A stretch of 36,390 nt of DNA from CAWGCA01 sp963820955 (lineage in GTDB: Bacteria > Pseudomonadota > Gammaproteobacteria > Chromatiales > Chromatiaceae). The notes beneath the pieces were generated by a model. That model had not been told where the DNA came from and searched no databases. It saw only the letters and a list, made by a program, of their open reading frames with translations. The stretch lies in assembly GCA_963820955.1 (NCBI GenBank), contig CAWGCA010000058.1, positions 1 through 36,390 of the forward strand, read 5' to 3'. A program made the position numbers and the translations under genes. Below, piece by piece: positions 25,249 through 32,642 of this stretch; position 1 is the first letter of the stretch, and each line of letters begins with the position of its first letter.

Positions 25249-25551
25249 CTACTGGCGATGCCATCCCCGTATGTCGTAGTAACCGGGTATACCGGGATGA
25301 ATGAAAGGGGTGTACCAGTAACCCTGGTTATCAAGAAAATAGAGGCTCTTGGGATAGGGGGGGCTGATCCCGGTCAGGGCATTCTCATACCAGGCCTTGT
25401 CATGTTGGACCCATTCGATTGTGGGTGCCCCAGGCGGTCGTTGATCCGGGTGTAATCCTGCGATGGGATAATCGGCATTGATCGTAGCAGAGAGAAAGAT
25501 CACTCCCCCTGTCACCAATCCCTTGATCAGGCCTCGCATGGCACGTGGCAT
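25249..25551 (-). CDS. Small secreted protein with YF...QG...TP motif
   Basis: A 100-residue protein, unrecognised. A signal peptide covers about 6-26 (RGLIKGLVTGGVIFLSATINA), with similarity to that of the Met/Gly-rich protein (MRGLIKG versus MRSLVKG). The mature part is rich in Pro, Tyr and Trp: GLHPDQRPPGAPTIEW, then SLYFLDNQGYWYTPFIHPG and YYDIRGWH. The segment YFLDNQGYWYTP resembles YFQITPQGQIFFYP of the neighbouring repeat protein. A strong ribosome-binding site (GAGGAGGGGG) and an RpoN promoter about 65-80 bp upstream support expression. It is the first gene of the minus-strand series. Function unknown. Confidence 0.75.
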   Translation of the reverse strand: MPRAMRGLIKGLVTGGVIFLSATINADYPIAGLHPDQRPPGAPTIEWVQHDKAWYENALTGISPPYPKSLYFLDNQGYWYTPFIHPGIPGYYDIRGWHRQ

Positions 25552-25614
25552 AATTCCCCCTCCTCATTCTATGTATTCGGCCAGCACTATTGGCATCGAC
25601 CGCTCAATAATAGG

Positions 25615-25630
25615 AGCAAGCAACATGCCA
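25615..25630 (-). promoter_or_regulatory. RpoN (sigma-54) -24/-12 promoter
   Basis: On the minus strand the sequence is TGGCATGTTGCTTGCT. It matches TGGCAYR-N4-TTGCW at all fixed positions with exact GG-N10-GC spacing. Transcription would start near 25604, giving a leader of about 53 nt before the ATG at 25551, almost the same as for the promoter at 14061. It can drive the small secreted protein and, by read-through, the Met/Gly protein and the molybdoenzyme operon. Confidence 0.8.
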
Positions 25631-25719
25631 TTGCTCGACTTAGTGATCTATCTTTATGATTCATATAATGATTATGTTTTCTCGTATGATTCGGTTCGGC
25701 GTCGCCTGGCCCACAGAAA

Positions 25720-25734
25720 CTGACAAAATGACAG
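25720..25734. promoter_or_regulatory. Palindromic activator-site candidate 4
   Basis: CTGACAAAATGACAG matches CTGNCA-N3-TGNCAG perfectly. Its centre is about 110 bp upstream of the -12 element of the minus-strand RpoN promoter at 25615-25630, a usual position for an enhancer-binding site. Confidence 0.6.
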
Positions 25735-25785
25735 GTTGGATTGGTGCTCGACCGCTATTTAATTGTTTTAGAAAGGAAATTATTT

Positions 25786-25800
25786 CTGCCATTCTGGCAA
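25786..25800. promoter_or_regulatory. Palindromic activator-site candidate 5
   Basis: CTGCCATTCTGGCAA matches CTGNCA-N3-TGNCAG except for the last base. It lies 66 bp from site 4, about six helical turns, so two dimers would bind the same face of the DNA. Its centre is about 176 bp upstream of the -12 element. Confidence 0.5.
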
Positions 25801-25900
25801 ACGAGGGAATGAAACGAGGTTCAACGAGTCGGCTTATCCCTTCGCATCCGGGAATTTCTCGTTCTGTCTGAGAAAACAGGCAGCACAGCGTCCTTCGTAA

Positions 25901-26072
25901 GGAATCTCTAACTTATTCGTCATTCCGGACGAAGCGCAGCGTAGATCCGGAGCAGTGGTGCAGGGAAGCACCGTTTATGAACCAAAGGATGGACTCCATC
26001 TTAATTATGATCAACTAAGTTACTGGATCGCGGCCTACGCCGGGATGGCGGAGTACGAATAAATCAGGTTCC
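25901..26072 (+). repeat. Dispersed repeat A, second full copy
   Basis: 172 bp, the same length and internal order as 15524-15695. It begins GGAATCTCTAACTTATTCG, continues CATTCCGGACGAAGCGCAGCG, and ends GAATAAATCAGGTTCC. The terminal repeats have decayed (several mismatches), suggesting an older copy. No coding content is seen. Confidence 0.75.
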
Positions 26073-26075
26073 CTA

Positions 26076-26131
26076 GAGCATTTCGCCGCATCGAAAAATC
26101 CCATGGAAGGGGTTTTTCGATGTACCCTGAT
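26076..26131 (+). repeat. Dispersed repeat B, internally deleted copy
   Basis: This copy keeps only the outer parts of repeat B: a start resembling GAGCACCTCG and the terminal hairpin ATCGAAAAATCCC...GGGGTTTTTCGAT, which also occurs in reverse at 10383-10420. It is adjacent to repeat A, as at 15407-15695. The rest of the gap to 26388 shows no gene that I can support. Confidence 0.5.
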
Positions 26132-26388
26132 AGACAATCGCAGGATGCGATTGGTCTTATAGAGTGCAGTAGTCCTGTCGACAAGTATTAATTTGGCTGT
26201 CGGTGCAGTACTATTTAGCCAATCCAAATCCTTGTGACCAGGGAATCTGCACGGTGACTGTGCTGACTGGAAGCCAGGTTCTGCCAACGCCGGGAACGGT
26301 CCGATCAAGAATTGCTTGGGAAAGCTCAAATTGAACTGATCCCGATGCCACCCCGGCAAATGACCTCAAACCCGATGATCTCTTCGCC

Positions 26389-27582
26389 ATGAACAGCCAC
26401 CGCCCCCCCTGGCAACGCCCGGATATCCTGCTCGTCCTGATGGCAGCGGCGGTGCCCCTGAGTTTCGCTACCTGGCAGGCCCTGCTGAACAACTTCGCCA
26501 TCGAAGCTGCTTCCTTTACCGGAAGGGAAATCGGGATCCTGCAAAGTCTACGGGAGATCCCCGGTTTTCTTGCCTTTGGCGTCGTTTTTCTGTTGCTCGT
26601 ATTCCGGGAACAGACCCTGGCGTATCTTGCGCTGCTGCTGCTCGGTCTAGGCACGGCACTTACCGGTTTTTTTCCAACGATCCTGGGGCTTTACATTACC
26701 ACGGTGGTAATGTCGGTTGGTTTTCACTACTACGAAACCCTGCAGACTTCCCTTGCCCTTCAGTGGATAGGTAAAGAGCGATCCGCAGAAACCCTGGGCA
26801 GGCTCATCGCGGCCGGTTCCTTTGCTGCGATCCTGGCATTTGTACTGATATGGATTGGAGATCAGGTTCTGCAGCTTGGATTTGAGTGGCTGTATCTGGC
26901 CATGGGAGGGATGACCGTACTGATTGCGGTCTATGTCTGGCTGGCGTTCCCCCATTTTCCTCAGCGCACCGAGCAGCACAAGCACATGGTATTCAGGCAA
27001 AGATACTGGCTTTATTATCTTCTTACGTTCTTATCCGGGGCCCGTCGTCAGATCTTCGTCGTATTTGCCGGTTTCCTGATGGTGGAAAAATTTGGCTATG
27101 GTGTGAGTGACATTGCCCTACTGTTTCTTATCAATGCTGGATTCAATGTCTTGTTCGCTGCCCGGATTGGGCGGTTTATTGCGGCTGTCGGCGAACGAAG
27201 GGCACTAATGGTTGAATATGGAGGATTAACGCTGATTTTTCTTGGCTATGCTGTGGTTGAACGAGCAGATATTGCTGCCGGTCTGTATATCCTGGACCAC
27301 CTGTTCTTCGCCATGGCGATTGCACTGAAGACCTACTTTCAGAAGATTGCCGCCCCGGCGGACATCGCCTCCACCGCCGGCGTAAGTTTCTCCATCAATC
27401 ACATCGCTGCGGTATTTATCCCGGCAAGTTTCGGTTTGCTGTGGCTGCATTCGCCGGCCCTGGTTTTCCAGTATGGAGCGGCAATGGCGGTCCTCTCGTT
27501 ACTGCTCTCTCTCCTCGTGCCGGCGGCACCCGAACAGGGCCGGGAGACGACCTTTACCGTCAAGGCAGATGCAAGGGCATGA
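26389..27582 (+). CDS. Major facilitator superfamily transporter
   Basis: A 397-residue integral membrane protein with about eleven to twelve hydrophobic helices in two halves. The loop VFREQTLAYLALLLLGLGTALTGFFP follows the first helix pair, and a charged central loop (FPHFPQRTEQHKHMVFRQRYW, about 184-206) separates the halves, as is normal for MFS proteins. The second half contains FGYGVSDIALLFLINAGFNVLFAARIGRFIAAVGERRAL, a loop of the A-like MFS motif type. The start at 26389 is conservative; no good ribosome-binding site is seen. The substrate is not predictable. It is convergent with the alcohol dehydrogenase gene. Confidence 0.85.
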   Translation: MNSHRPPWQRPDILLVLMAAAVPLSFATWQALLNNFAIEAASFTGREIGILQSLREIPGFLAFGVVFLLLVFREQTLAYLALLLLGLGTALTGFFPTILGLYITTVVMSVGFHYYETLQTSLALQWIGKERSAETLGRLIAAGSFAAILAFVLIWIGDQVLQLGFEWLYLAMGGMTVLIAVYVWLAFPHFPQRTEQHKHMVFRQRYWLYYLLTFLSGARRQIFVVFAGFLMVEKFGYGVSDIALLFLINAGFNVLFAARIGRFIAAVGERRALMVEYGGLTLIFLGYAVVERADIAAGLYILDHLFFAMAIALKTYFQKIAAPADIASTAGVSFSINHIAAVFIPASFGLLWLHSPALVFQYGAAMAVLSLLLSLLVPAAPEQGRETTFTVKADARA

Positions 27583-27619
27583 GATTGTTGCAATCCTGAC
27601 GTCTGGATCTGGAGCCTGT

Positions 27620-28828
27620 TCAAAGACGGCGCCTGATCAGCTCGAAAACATCGGCTTCAGTCATCTCCACCGGATTGGATTGCATATTACCGCCGCCCCT
27701 GGCCGCGACGATACGGGCTATATCCGCCTCGGTCACCCCGTATTCACTCAACCGCTTCAATCCGAGTCGATGGGTCCAGTCACGCAGCCTGGCGACCAGC
27801 CGTTGTTCTTTCGATTGGGTGGGGGACGACGCCTCCTCTGACAGCAGTTCCCCCACACGGGCATATTTCTGCAATGCCTTGCTGCCGGGTTCCCGTTGCT
27901 TCAGAAGGGTCAGGTTGATGGCTACGGCCTCGGCCAGCAGGGTGCCGCAAACCATGCCATGCGGGATAGGGAAGAAGGCCCCCAGTGAGGATGCCAGCCC
28001 ATGCACTGACCCCAGACCCGCGTGTGCCAGGCAGATCCCGGACGTGAGTGAGGCGTAGGCCAGCCTCGACCGACCGGCGGCAGCTGCCTCCGGGCCACCT
28101 TCCAAGGCTGGAAAAAAACCTTCAACAAAGGCCTGAATGCCGGACCAGGCCAAGGCGTCTGTAACCGGGTTTGAGTTGCGCGAGACATAAGCCTCCAGCA
28201 GTTGGGTAAAGGCATCCATGCCCTGGGCCGCCATTTGGTCGAAGGGACAGCTGGCAAGAAGTTCCGGATCGACAATCGTCGTATGGGCGACCAGTTTTTC
28301 GTGGCGAAAGGATTTTTTAAATCCGCTTTCCCCCCGTTTTGTCAACACGGCGTTACGGGTGGCCTCACTGCCGGTACCGGCAGTCGTTGGAACAGCCAGA
28401 AATGGAGTGGCTGGGCCGGTATAGGGTACGCCTTTGCCCACCCCCTCCAGGTGATCCATTACGCTGTTGCCTCGAGGAAGGAGACCGGCAATCGCTTTGG
28501 CGGCATCCAGCACGCTCCCCCCGCCGATGCCGATTACCACATTGATATCATCGGAGTGATAACGAGTGACTGCCACATCGATCTGTTCGGGCGACGGTTC
28601 ATCTGTGATGCTGAACGAAAGCCATTGGATGGCCCGGTCGCTCAATCCTTCTTCCAGCCGCCTCCAATGACTGCTTTCCCGAAGCCAGTGCTTCCCCATG
28701 ACAATCAGGGCTTTGTTGCCAAAGGTAGCGGCTTGTTCTGGAATTTTCTCTATGCTACCCGCGCCGAACAGGATGCGCGGCAAGGGTCCAAGCGTAAAAG
28801 AAGCAAGGACGTTCACAAGATGTTTCAC
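27620..28828 (-). CDS. Iron-containing-type alcohol dehydrogenase
   Basis: A 402-residue member of the group III (Fe-ADH/FucO-like) family. The nucleotide-binding motif GIGGGSVLDAAKAIA is at 100-114, followed by PTTAGTGSEATRNAV (148-161). Metal ligands expected from FucO fall at D205, Q209, H276 (SVHGLA) and H290 (PIPHGM). The second position is glutamine rather than the usual histidine (MDAFTQLLEAY). Cofactor is probably NAD(P)H. It is preceded by a 98-residue LsrG-like monooxygenase gene, 14 bp away, and is likely cotranscribed with it. Substrate is unknown. Confidence 0.92.
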   Translation of the reverse strand: MKHLVNVLASFTLGPLPRILFGAGSIEKIPEQAATFGNKALIVMGKHWLRESSHWRRLEEGLSDRAIQWLSFSITDEPSPEQIDVAVTRYHSDDINVVIGIGGGSVLDAAKAIAGLLPRGNSVMDHLEGVGKGVPYTGPATPFLAVPTTAGTGSEATRNAVLTKRGESGFKKSFRHEKLVAHTTIVDPELLASCPFDQMAAQGMDAFTQLLEAYVSRNSNPVTDALAWSGIQAFVEGFFPALEGGPEAAAAGRSRLAYASLTSGICLAHAGLGSVHGLASSLGAFFPIPHGMVCGTLLAEAVAINLTLLKQREPGSKALQKYARVGELLSEEASSPTQSKEQRLVARLRDWTHRLGLKRLSEYGVTEADIARIVAARGGGNMQSNPVEMTEADVFELIRRRL

Positions 28829-28842
28829 TGGGTTATCACTCT

Positions 28843-29139
28843 TTACTCAGCTGGAAACAACCCGATAAGGGGCTCTCCACGGCGGGGCTCTGCCATCATC
28901 GCTGCCACTGTCTCCCGCCACTTCAGGTAGTGCGGCGTCTCTTTGTGTGCCCGGGCGTCGTCTTTCGTGGCGTAGACCTCGTAGAGCATGAAGCGGGAAA
29001 CATCCGACGGGTTTTGCAGGACATCGAAGCGGCGGTTCCCGGGCTCCTTGATAGATTGCTCATGGTTTAGACGGGTGGCTTTGATAAACGCCTCCACCTG
29101 AGCTGGATAAACGGAAACATGGACCAGAGTGACATGCAT
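28843..29139 (-). CDS. Antibiotic biosynthesis monooxygenase-like protein, LsrG type
   Basis: A 98-residue ferredoxin-like alpha+beta protein. MHVTLVHVSVYPAQVEAFI, then NHEQSIKEPGNRRFDVLQNP and SRFMLYEVYATKDDARAHKETPHYLKW, follow the pattern of LsrG, which acts on phosphorylated autoinducer-2 in enteric bacteria, and of related small ABM proteins. No lsr transport or kinase genes are nearby, so an AI-2 role is not supported by context. A ribosome-binding site AGGAGGGC precedes the ATG. It is probably the first gene of a two-gene operon with the Fe-ADH. It may act on a reactive carbonyl or quinone-like compound; inference. Confidence 0.85.
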   Translation of the reverse strand: MHVTLVHVSVYPAQVEAFIKATRLNHEQSIKEPGNRRFDVLQNPSDVSRFMLYEVYATKDDARAHKETPHYLKWRETVAAMMAEPRRGEPLIGLFPAE

Positions 29140-29375
29140 AAGAAGCCCTCCTGAATCGGTTCCTGCAGAAAATCCTGTGTATTGTAGTCGAGATATTTAT
29201 CGTATGATTTAGTGTAACTGATTCTTTGACATGCTGTCTCTGTCAGGTCGATCGGCAGAGGTGAAAAAGTGGACTTTTCGGTGTAGGACAACCCGAGAAA
29301 TTCGCGTTTTTAAAGTACTCTGCAATTTACCGGACGGCCACTGCAAAGTATCGCAGCCTAATTTAGGGGTCTAAC

Positions 29376-30095
29376 ATGACTATGCTCAAGATATCCGTGG
29401 TTACCGGCGGCAACAGGGGACTAGGATTCGAGACCTGCAGGCAGCTGGCGGAGCGGGGGATGAAGGTCATATTGACGAGTCGAAATGTCGCGGCCGGCCT
29501 GACTCGGACAGAGGAGCTGGTCGGACAAGGCTGCGATGTCTTTTTCCATTCGCTCGATGTGACCGACCCGAAGAGCATCTGCAAACTGGCAGACTATATT
29601 CGAGCGGAATTCGGAAGATTGGATATTTTGGTCAACAACGCGGGGATTTTTCCAGATCCTTTCCCGGGCCGGGGGGATGGGAGCAACAGCGTGTTCGATT
29701 CCAAAGTAGAGACTGTGCGTACAGCGATGGAAACCAATACCTACGGGCCATTGATGGTTTGTCAGCAGTTGATACCGCTGATGGAGGGATATGGGCGGGT
29801 GGTGAACGTCTCCTCCGGTATGGGGCAGCTCAGCGAGATGAATGGGTGTTGTCCGGGATACCGGCTGTCCAAGACGGCCCTGAACGCGGTTACTCGCATC
29901 TTCGCGGATGAACTCAGCGCCACGGGGGTAAAGATCAATTCGGTTTGTCCCGGCTGGGTCCGCACCGACATGGGCGGTCCGGAGGCAGAGATCTCACCGC
30001 AGGAAGGGGCCGATGGCATCGTTTGGCTCGCGACCTTGCCGGATGATGGGCCGAGCGGCGGATTTTTTCGCTACCGGAAGCCGATCTCCTGGTGA
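29376..30095 (+). CDS. Short-chain dehydrogenase/reductase (carbonyl reductase-like)
   Basis: A 239-residue classical SDR. The cofactor loop TGGNRGLGFETCRQLAERG is at about 10-28. The arginine in TSRN suggests NADP(H) preference. NNAG is at about 88-91, and the catalytic serine is in VNVSSGMG. The active-site pair is YRLSK (Y-x3-K), and PGWVRTDMGG follows. The end GPSGGFFRYRKPISW matches the plant/animal carbonyl-reductase-like subgroup. Start is ATG at 29376 or 29382. The gene stands alone on the plus strand. Substrate is unknown. Confidence 0.92.
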   Translation: MTMLKISVVTGGNRGLGFETCRQLAERGMKVILTSRNVAAGLTRTEELVGQGCDVFFHSLDVTDPKSICKLADYIRAEFGRLDILVNNAGIFPDPFPGRGDGSNSVFDSKVETVRTAMETNTYGPLMVCQQLIPLMEGYGRVVNVSSGMGQLSEMNGCCPGYRLSKTALNAVTRIFADELSATGVKINSVCPGWVRTDMGGPEAEISPQEGADGIVWLATLPDDGPSGGFFRYRKPISW

Positions 30096-30135
30096 CAGAT
30101 CTTTCTAGCAATTGACCTATTACGGGCTTGTCAGA

Positions 30136-30801
30136 ATGAATGGGACAGCGCCAGATTTGTGCTCGACAGCAAAGTGCCGATCCATCCTGGTTTGGGTAGA
30201 GCCATCCCTGGTTCTGGTGCTGGCGGCATTGACATTGCTGTCTTGCGCCAGTCCACCCCCGAAGCAGGCCGACAATCTCTGCTCTGTGTTCAGCGAAAAA
30301 GATGACTGGTACGAGGATGCACGGGCTGCAGAAGAACGCTGGGGAACGCCGATCCATGTGCAGATGGCGATCATCCGCCATGAGTCGAGCTATGGTGAGG
30401 ATGCACGCCCCCCGCGAGACTATCTGTTGGGGGTGATACCCTGGTTTCGCCCTTCCTCGGCCTACGGATATGCCCAGGCCAAGGACGATACCTGGGACTG
30501 GTACATCGAAAAGACAAGAAATTACGGTGCCGATCGGGATGATTTCGATGATGCGGTGGATTTTGTTGCCTGGTATACGAACCGAAGCCATAAAATACTG
30601 GGCATTTCGAAGTGGGACGCCTATAAACAATATCTCGCTTATCATGAGGGGCAGGGCGGTTACCGGGCGGGAAGTTATCGTAAAAAAAAGTGGCTGCTGA
30701 AATATGCCAGGAAGGTTGAGAACACGGCAAAACGTTACGCGGGCCAATTAAATAGCTGTAGGGATCGCCTGGAAACTGCACAATCCTGGTGGCCTTTTTA
30801 A
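30136..30801 (+). CDS. Lipoprotein with SLT/lysozyme-like fold
   Basis: About 221 residues counted from ATG 30136 (a TTG at 30112 is also in frame). An N-terminal hydrophobic stretch (17-36) ends in the lipobox LLSC, with C37 as lipidation site. The catalytic region has IIRHESSYGEDARP, whose E83 in the HES motif is the expected general acid of soluble lytic transglycosylase-like folds. SAYGYAQAKDDTWDWY and YLAYHEGQGGY follow in the family order. It should be tethered to a membrane in the cell envelope and act on peptidoglycan. It begins 40 bp after the SDR gene. Confidence 0.82.
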   Translation: MNGTAPDLCSTAKCRSILVWVEPSLVLVLAALTLLSCASPPPKQADNLCSVFSEKDDWYEDARAAEERWGTPIHVQMAIIRHESSYGEDARPPRDYLLGVIPWFRPSSAYGYAQAKDDTWDWYIEKTRNYGADRDDFDDAVDFVAWYTNRSHKILGISKWDAYKQYLAYHEGQGGYRAGSYRKKKWLLKYARKVENTAKRYAGQLNSCRDRLETAQSWWPF

Positions 30802-30802
30802 C

Positions 30803-30891
30803 GGTGCTTCGAGAAATTCAAGCTACCCCTGGGGTAGACAGGGACGCACCGTAGTGAAAATTCGCACGGAGGGGATTGTTCGTGATCCCCT
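30803..30891 (+). repeat. Partial repeat B and GC-rich hairpin
   Basis: 30803-30862 carries GGTGCTTCGAGAAATTCAAG and CAGGGACGCACCGTAGTGAAAAT, matching the first part of repeat B. It is followed by AGGGGAT (30870-30876) pairing with ATCCCCT (30885-30891). The hairpin lies between the lipoprotein stop and the dioxygenase start and may serve as a terminator, although the T-rich stretch after it is weak. Confidence 0.45.
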
Positions 30892-30939
30892 TAACCGGGT
30901 TTGTTTAATCGACTATCAGCTTGAGGGAGCACCGGGACG

Positions 30940-31524
30940 ATGAGACGGCTATCTGTATGTTGGGCAATCCTGATGGCTGTTGTCCCGATCGGGGAAACGC
31001 TCAAGGCTGAAGCGGCCTGTATACCAACACAGGGTGACTACCTGGGGCCTTTCTATGTATCCGGAATCGAACAAACGAATAGTCTGAATCGTCGGGGAAG
31101 GCCTGGTGAGCCATTGGTCGTGTCAGGTCGGATTCTGTCTGCGGGACCGGATCGCAGACCACTGGCAGCAGCGGAACTTGAGGTATGGCAGACCGACGGC
31201 GCAGGTAACTACTACCCTCAGGGCGATGGGGATGCAGCGGACTATGAGCCAGATGAGCTTGATTTAAGGGGCATGGTAAAAACTGATGTCGAAGGCCGCT
31301 ATCGTTTCACAACGGTAGTACCGGGAAGCTATTTTCCGCGACCACGCCATTTTCACTATCGAATAACCGCAGTAGATCACCAGCCACTGGTGACCCAACT
31401 CTATATTACCGGCGACGGTATTGTCCGCCAGCCGGGGGATAAGTGCCGCCATGCACCGCTGGTGAAAACCCCGCAGGAGTTGCGCTACCATGCACCCGAT
31501 ATTTATCTGCAGCGGTCAGACTAA
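30940..31524 (+). CDS. Exported intradiol-type dioxygenase-like protein
   Basis: A 194-residue protein with a signal peptide (about 1-26, LSVCWAILMAVVPIGETLKAEAA). The core is that of the intradiol ring-cleavage family: GDYLGPFYV at the start, LEVWQTDGAGNYYPQGD with a ligand tyrosine (Y91 or Y92), the second tyrosine Y131 in PGSYFPRPRHFHYRI, and the HxH pair H137/H139. These four residues would bind non-heme Fe(III). Export to the periplasm is unusual compared with catechol dioxygenases but is known among small members of the family. Ribosome-binding site GAGGGAG precedes the ATG. Substrate is unknown. Confidence 0.88.
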   Translation: MRRLSVCWAILMAVVPIGETLKAEAACIPTQGDYLGPFYVSGIEQTNSLNRRGRPGEPLVVSGRILSAGPDRRPLAAAELEVWQTDGAGNYYPQGDGDAADYEPDELDLRGMVKTDVEGRYRFTTVVPGSYFPRPRHFHYRITAVDHQPLVTQLYITGDGIVRQPGDKCRHAPLVKTPQELRYHAPDIYLQRSD

Positions 31525-31571
31525 TATAACGGGTCTTTGTCGTGCGCATAAAAAGCTAAGAAGGTTTAAAA

Positions 31572-32618
31572 ATGACCATGATCTACCGTGAACTGGGTGA
31601 ATCCAAAATCGAGATCAGCGAAATATGCCTGGGTACCATGACCTGGGGAGAGCAGAACAGCGAGTCGGAAGCCCACCGGCAGCTCGATTTCGCCCTGGAA
31701 CGGGGTGTGAATTTTATCGATACCGCAGAACTCTACCCGGTCCCCCCCCGGAGGGAGACCCAGGGTCGCACCGAGCGCTACCTCGGAAGCTGGTTGCAGT
31801 TGCGCGGTTGTCGTGAACAGGTCGTCATCGCGTCAAAGATTGCCGGGCCAAGGTCCGATCTTGGCTATATCCGAGACGGTAAAACCCATTTCACCGCCGC
31901 TGCCATTGAACAGGCATTGGAGCAGTCACTACAGCGGCTGCAGACGGATTATCTGGATATCTATTATCTCCACTGGCCGGACAGAAACGCCAATTATTTC
32001 GGGCAGCTGGGTTATCGGCATGATCCGAATGACCACTACACCCCACTCGAAGAAACACTGGAGGCACTGCATAAACAGGTGGCGGCAGGTAGGATCCGTG
32101 CCATCGGCCTTTCCAACGAGACCCCCTGGGGGGTAATGCAGTTTCTGCAGCTGGCGCAACGCCATGGCTGGCCGAGGGTTGCAGCCATTCAGAATCCCTA
32201 CAGTTTGCTGAACCGAACCTACGACATCGGGCTCGCTGAAATCTCCATCCGGGAAAACTGCCCGCTGGCCGCTTACTCCCCCCTGGCCTTCGGCGCACTC
32301 AGCGGGAAATATCTGCCGGCTGAAAAGCCCCCAGGTGCACGTCTCACCCTGTTTCCCTATTTCGACCGTTACAGTGGGGAGAGTGCCCGTCAGGCGACTC
32401 AGGCCTACGTGGAGCTTGCCCGGCATTATGGACTCGATCCTGCCCAGATGGCGATTGCCTTTGTCAGGGCACAGCCTTTCACCGCTTCCACCATTGTCGG
32501 TGCGACGAGCATGGAGCAGCTGGAAGCGGATATTTCCGCATATGAGCTGTGTCTACCCGACGAGTTACTCAAGGAGATCGATGAAATTCATCATCGTCTA
32601 TCCAACCCGGCACCCTGA
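31572..32618 (+). CDS. Tas-like aldo/keto reductase
   Basis: A 348-residue TIM-barrel NADPH-dependent oxidoreductase. GVNFIDTAELYPVPPRRETQGRTERYLGSWL contains the family aspartate and catalytic tyrosine (D/Y). IASKIAGP carries the lysine, and YYLHWPDR the histidine, giving the D-Y-K-H tetrad. The YPVPPRRETQGRTE insertion is typical of the Tas subgroup. NADPH contacts are expected at IVGATSMEQLEADI near the C-terminus. Start ATG at 31572, with a second ATG two codons later. It ends 24 bp from the convergent NRDE gene. The physiological substrate is unknown. Confidence 0.93.
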   Translation: MTMIYRELGESKIEISEICLGTMTWGEQNSESEAHRQLDFALERGVNFIDTAELYPVPPRRETQGRTERYLGSWLQLRGCREQVVIASKIAGPRSDLGYIRDGKTHFTAAAIEQALEQSLQRLQTDYLDIYYLHWPDRNANYFGQLGYRHDPNDHYTPLEETLEALHKQVAAGRIRAIGLSNETPWGVMQFLQLAQRHGWPRVAAIQNPYSLLNRTYDIGLAEISIRENCPLAAYSPLAFGALSGKYLPAEKPPGARLTLFPYFDRYSGESARQATQAYVELARHYGLDPAQMAIAFVRAQPFTASTIVGATSMEQLEADISAYELCLPDELLKEIDEIHHRLSNPAP

Positions 32619-32642
32619 GGCTCCCGACAGGATGCGCGTCGC

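Noticed and set aside
25478..25723. Plus-strand open frame of 81 residues
   Set aside because: It runs through the RpoN promoter region and antisense to the small secreted protein gene, with no coding signature.
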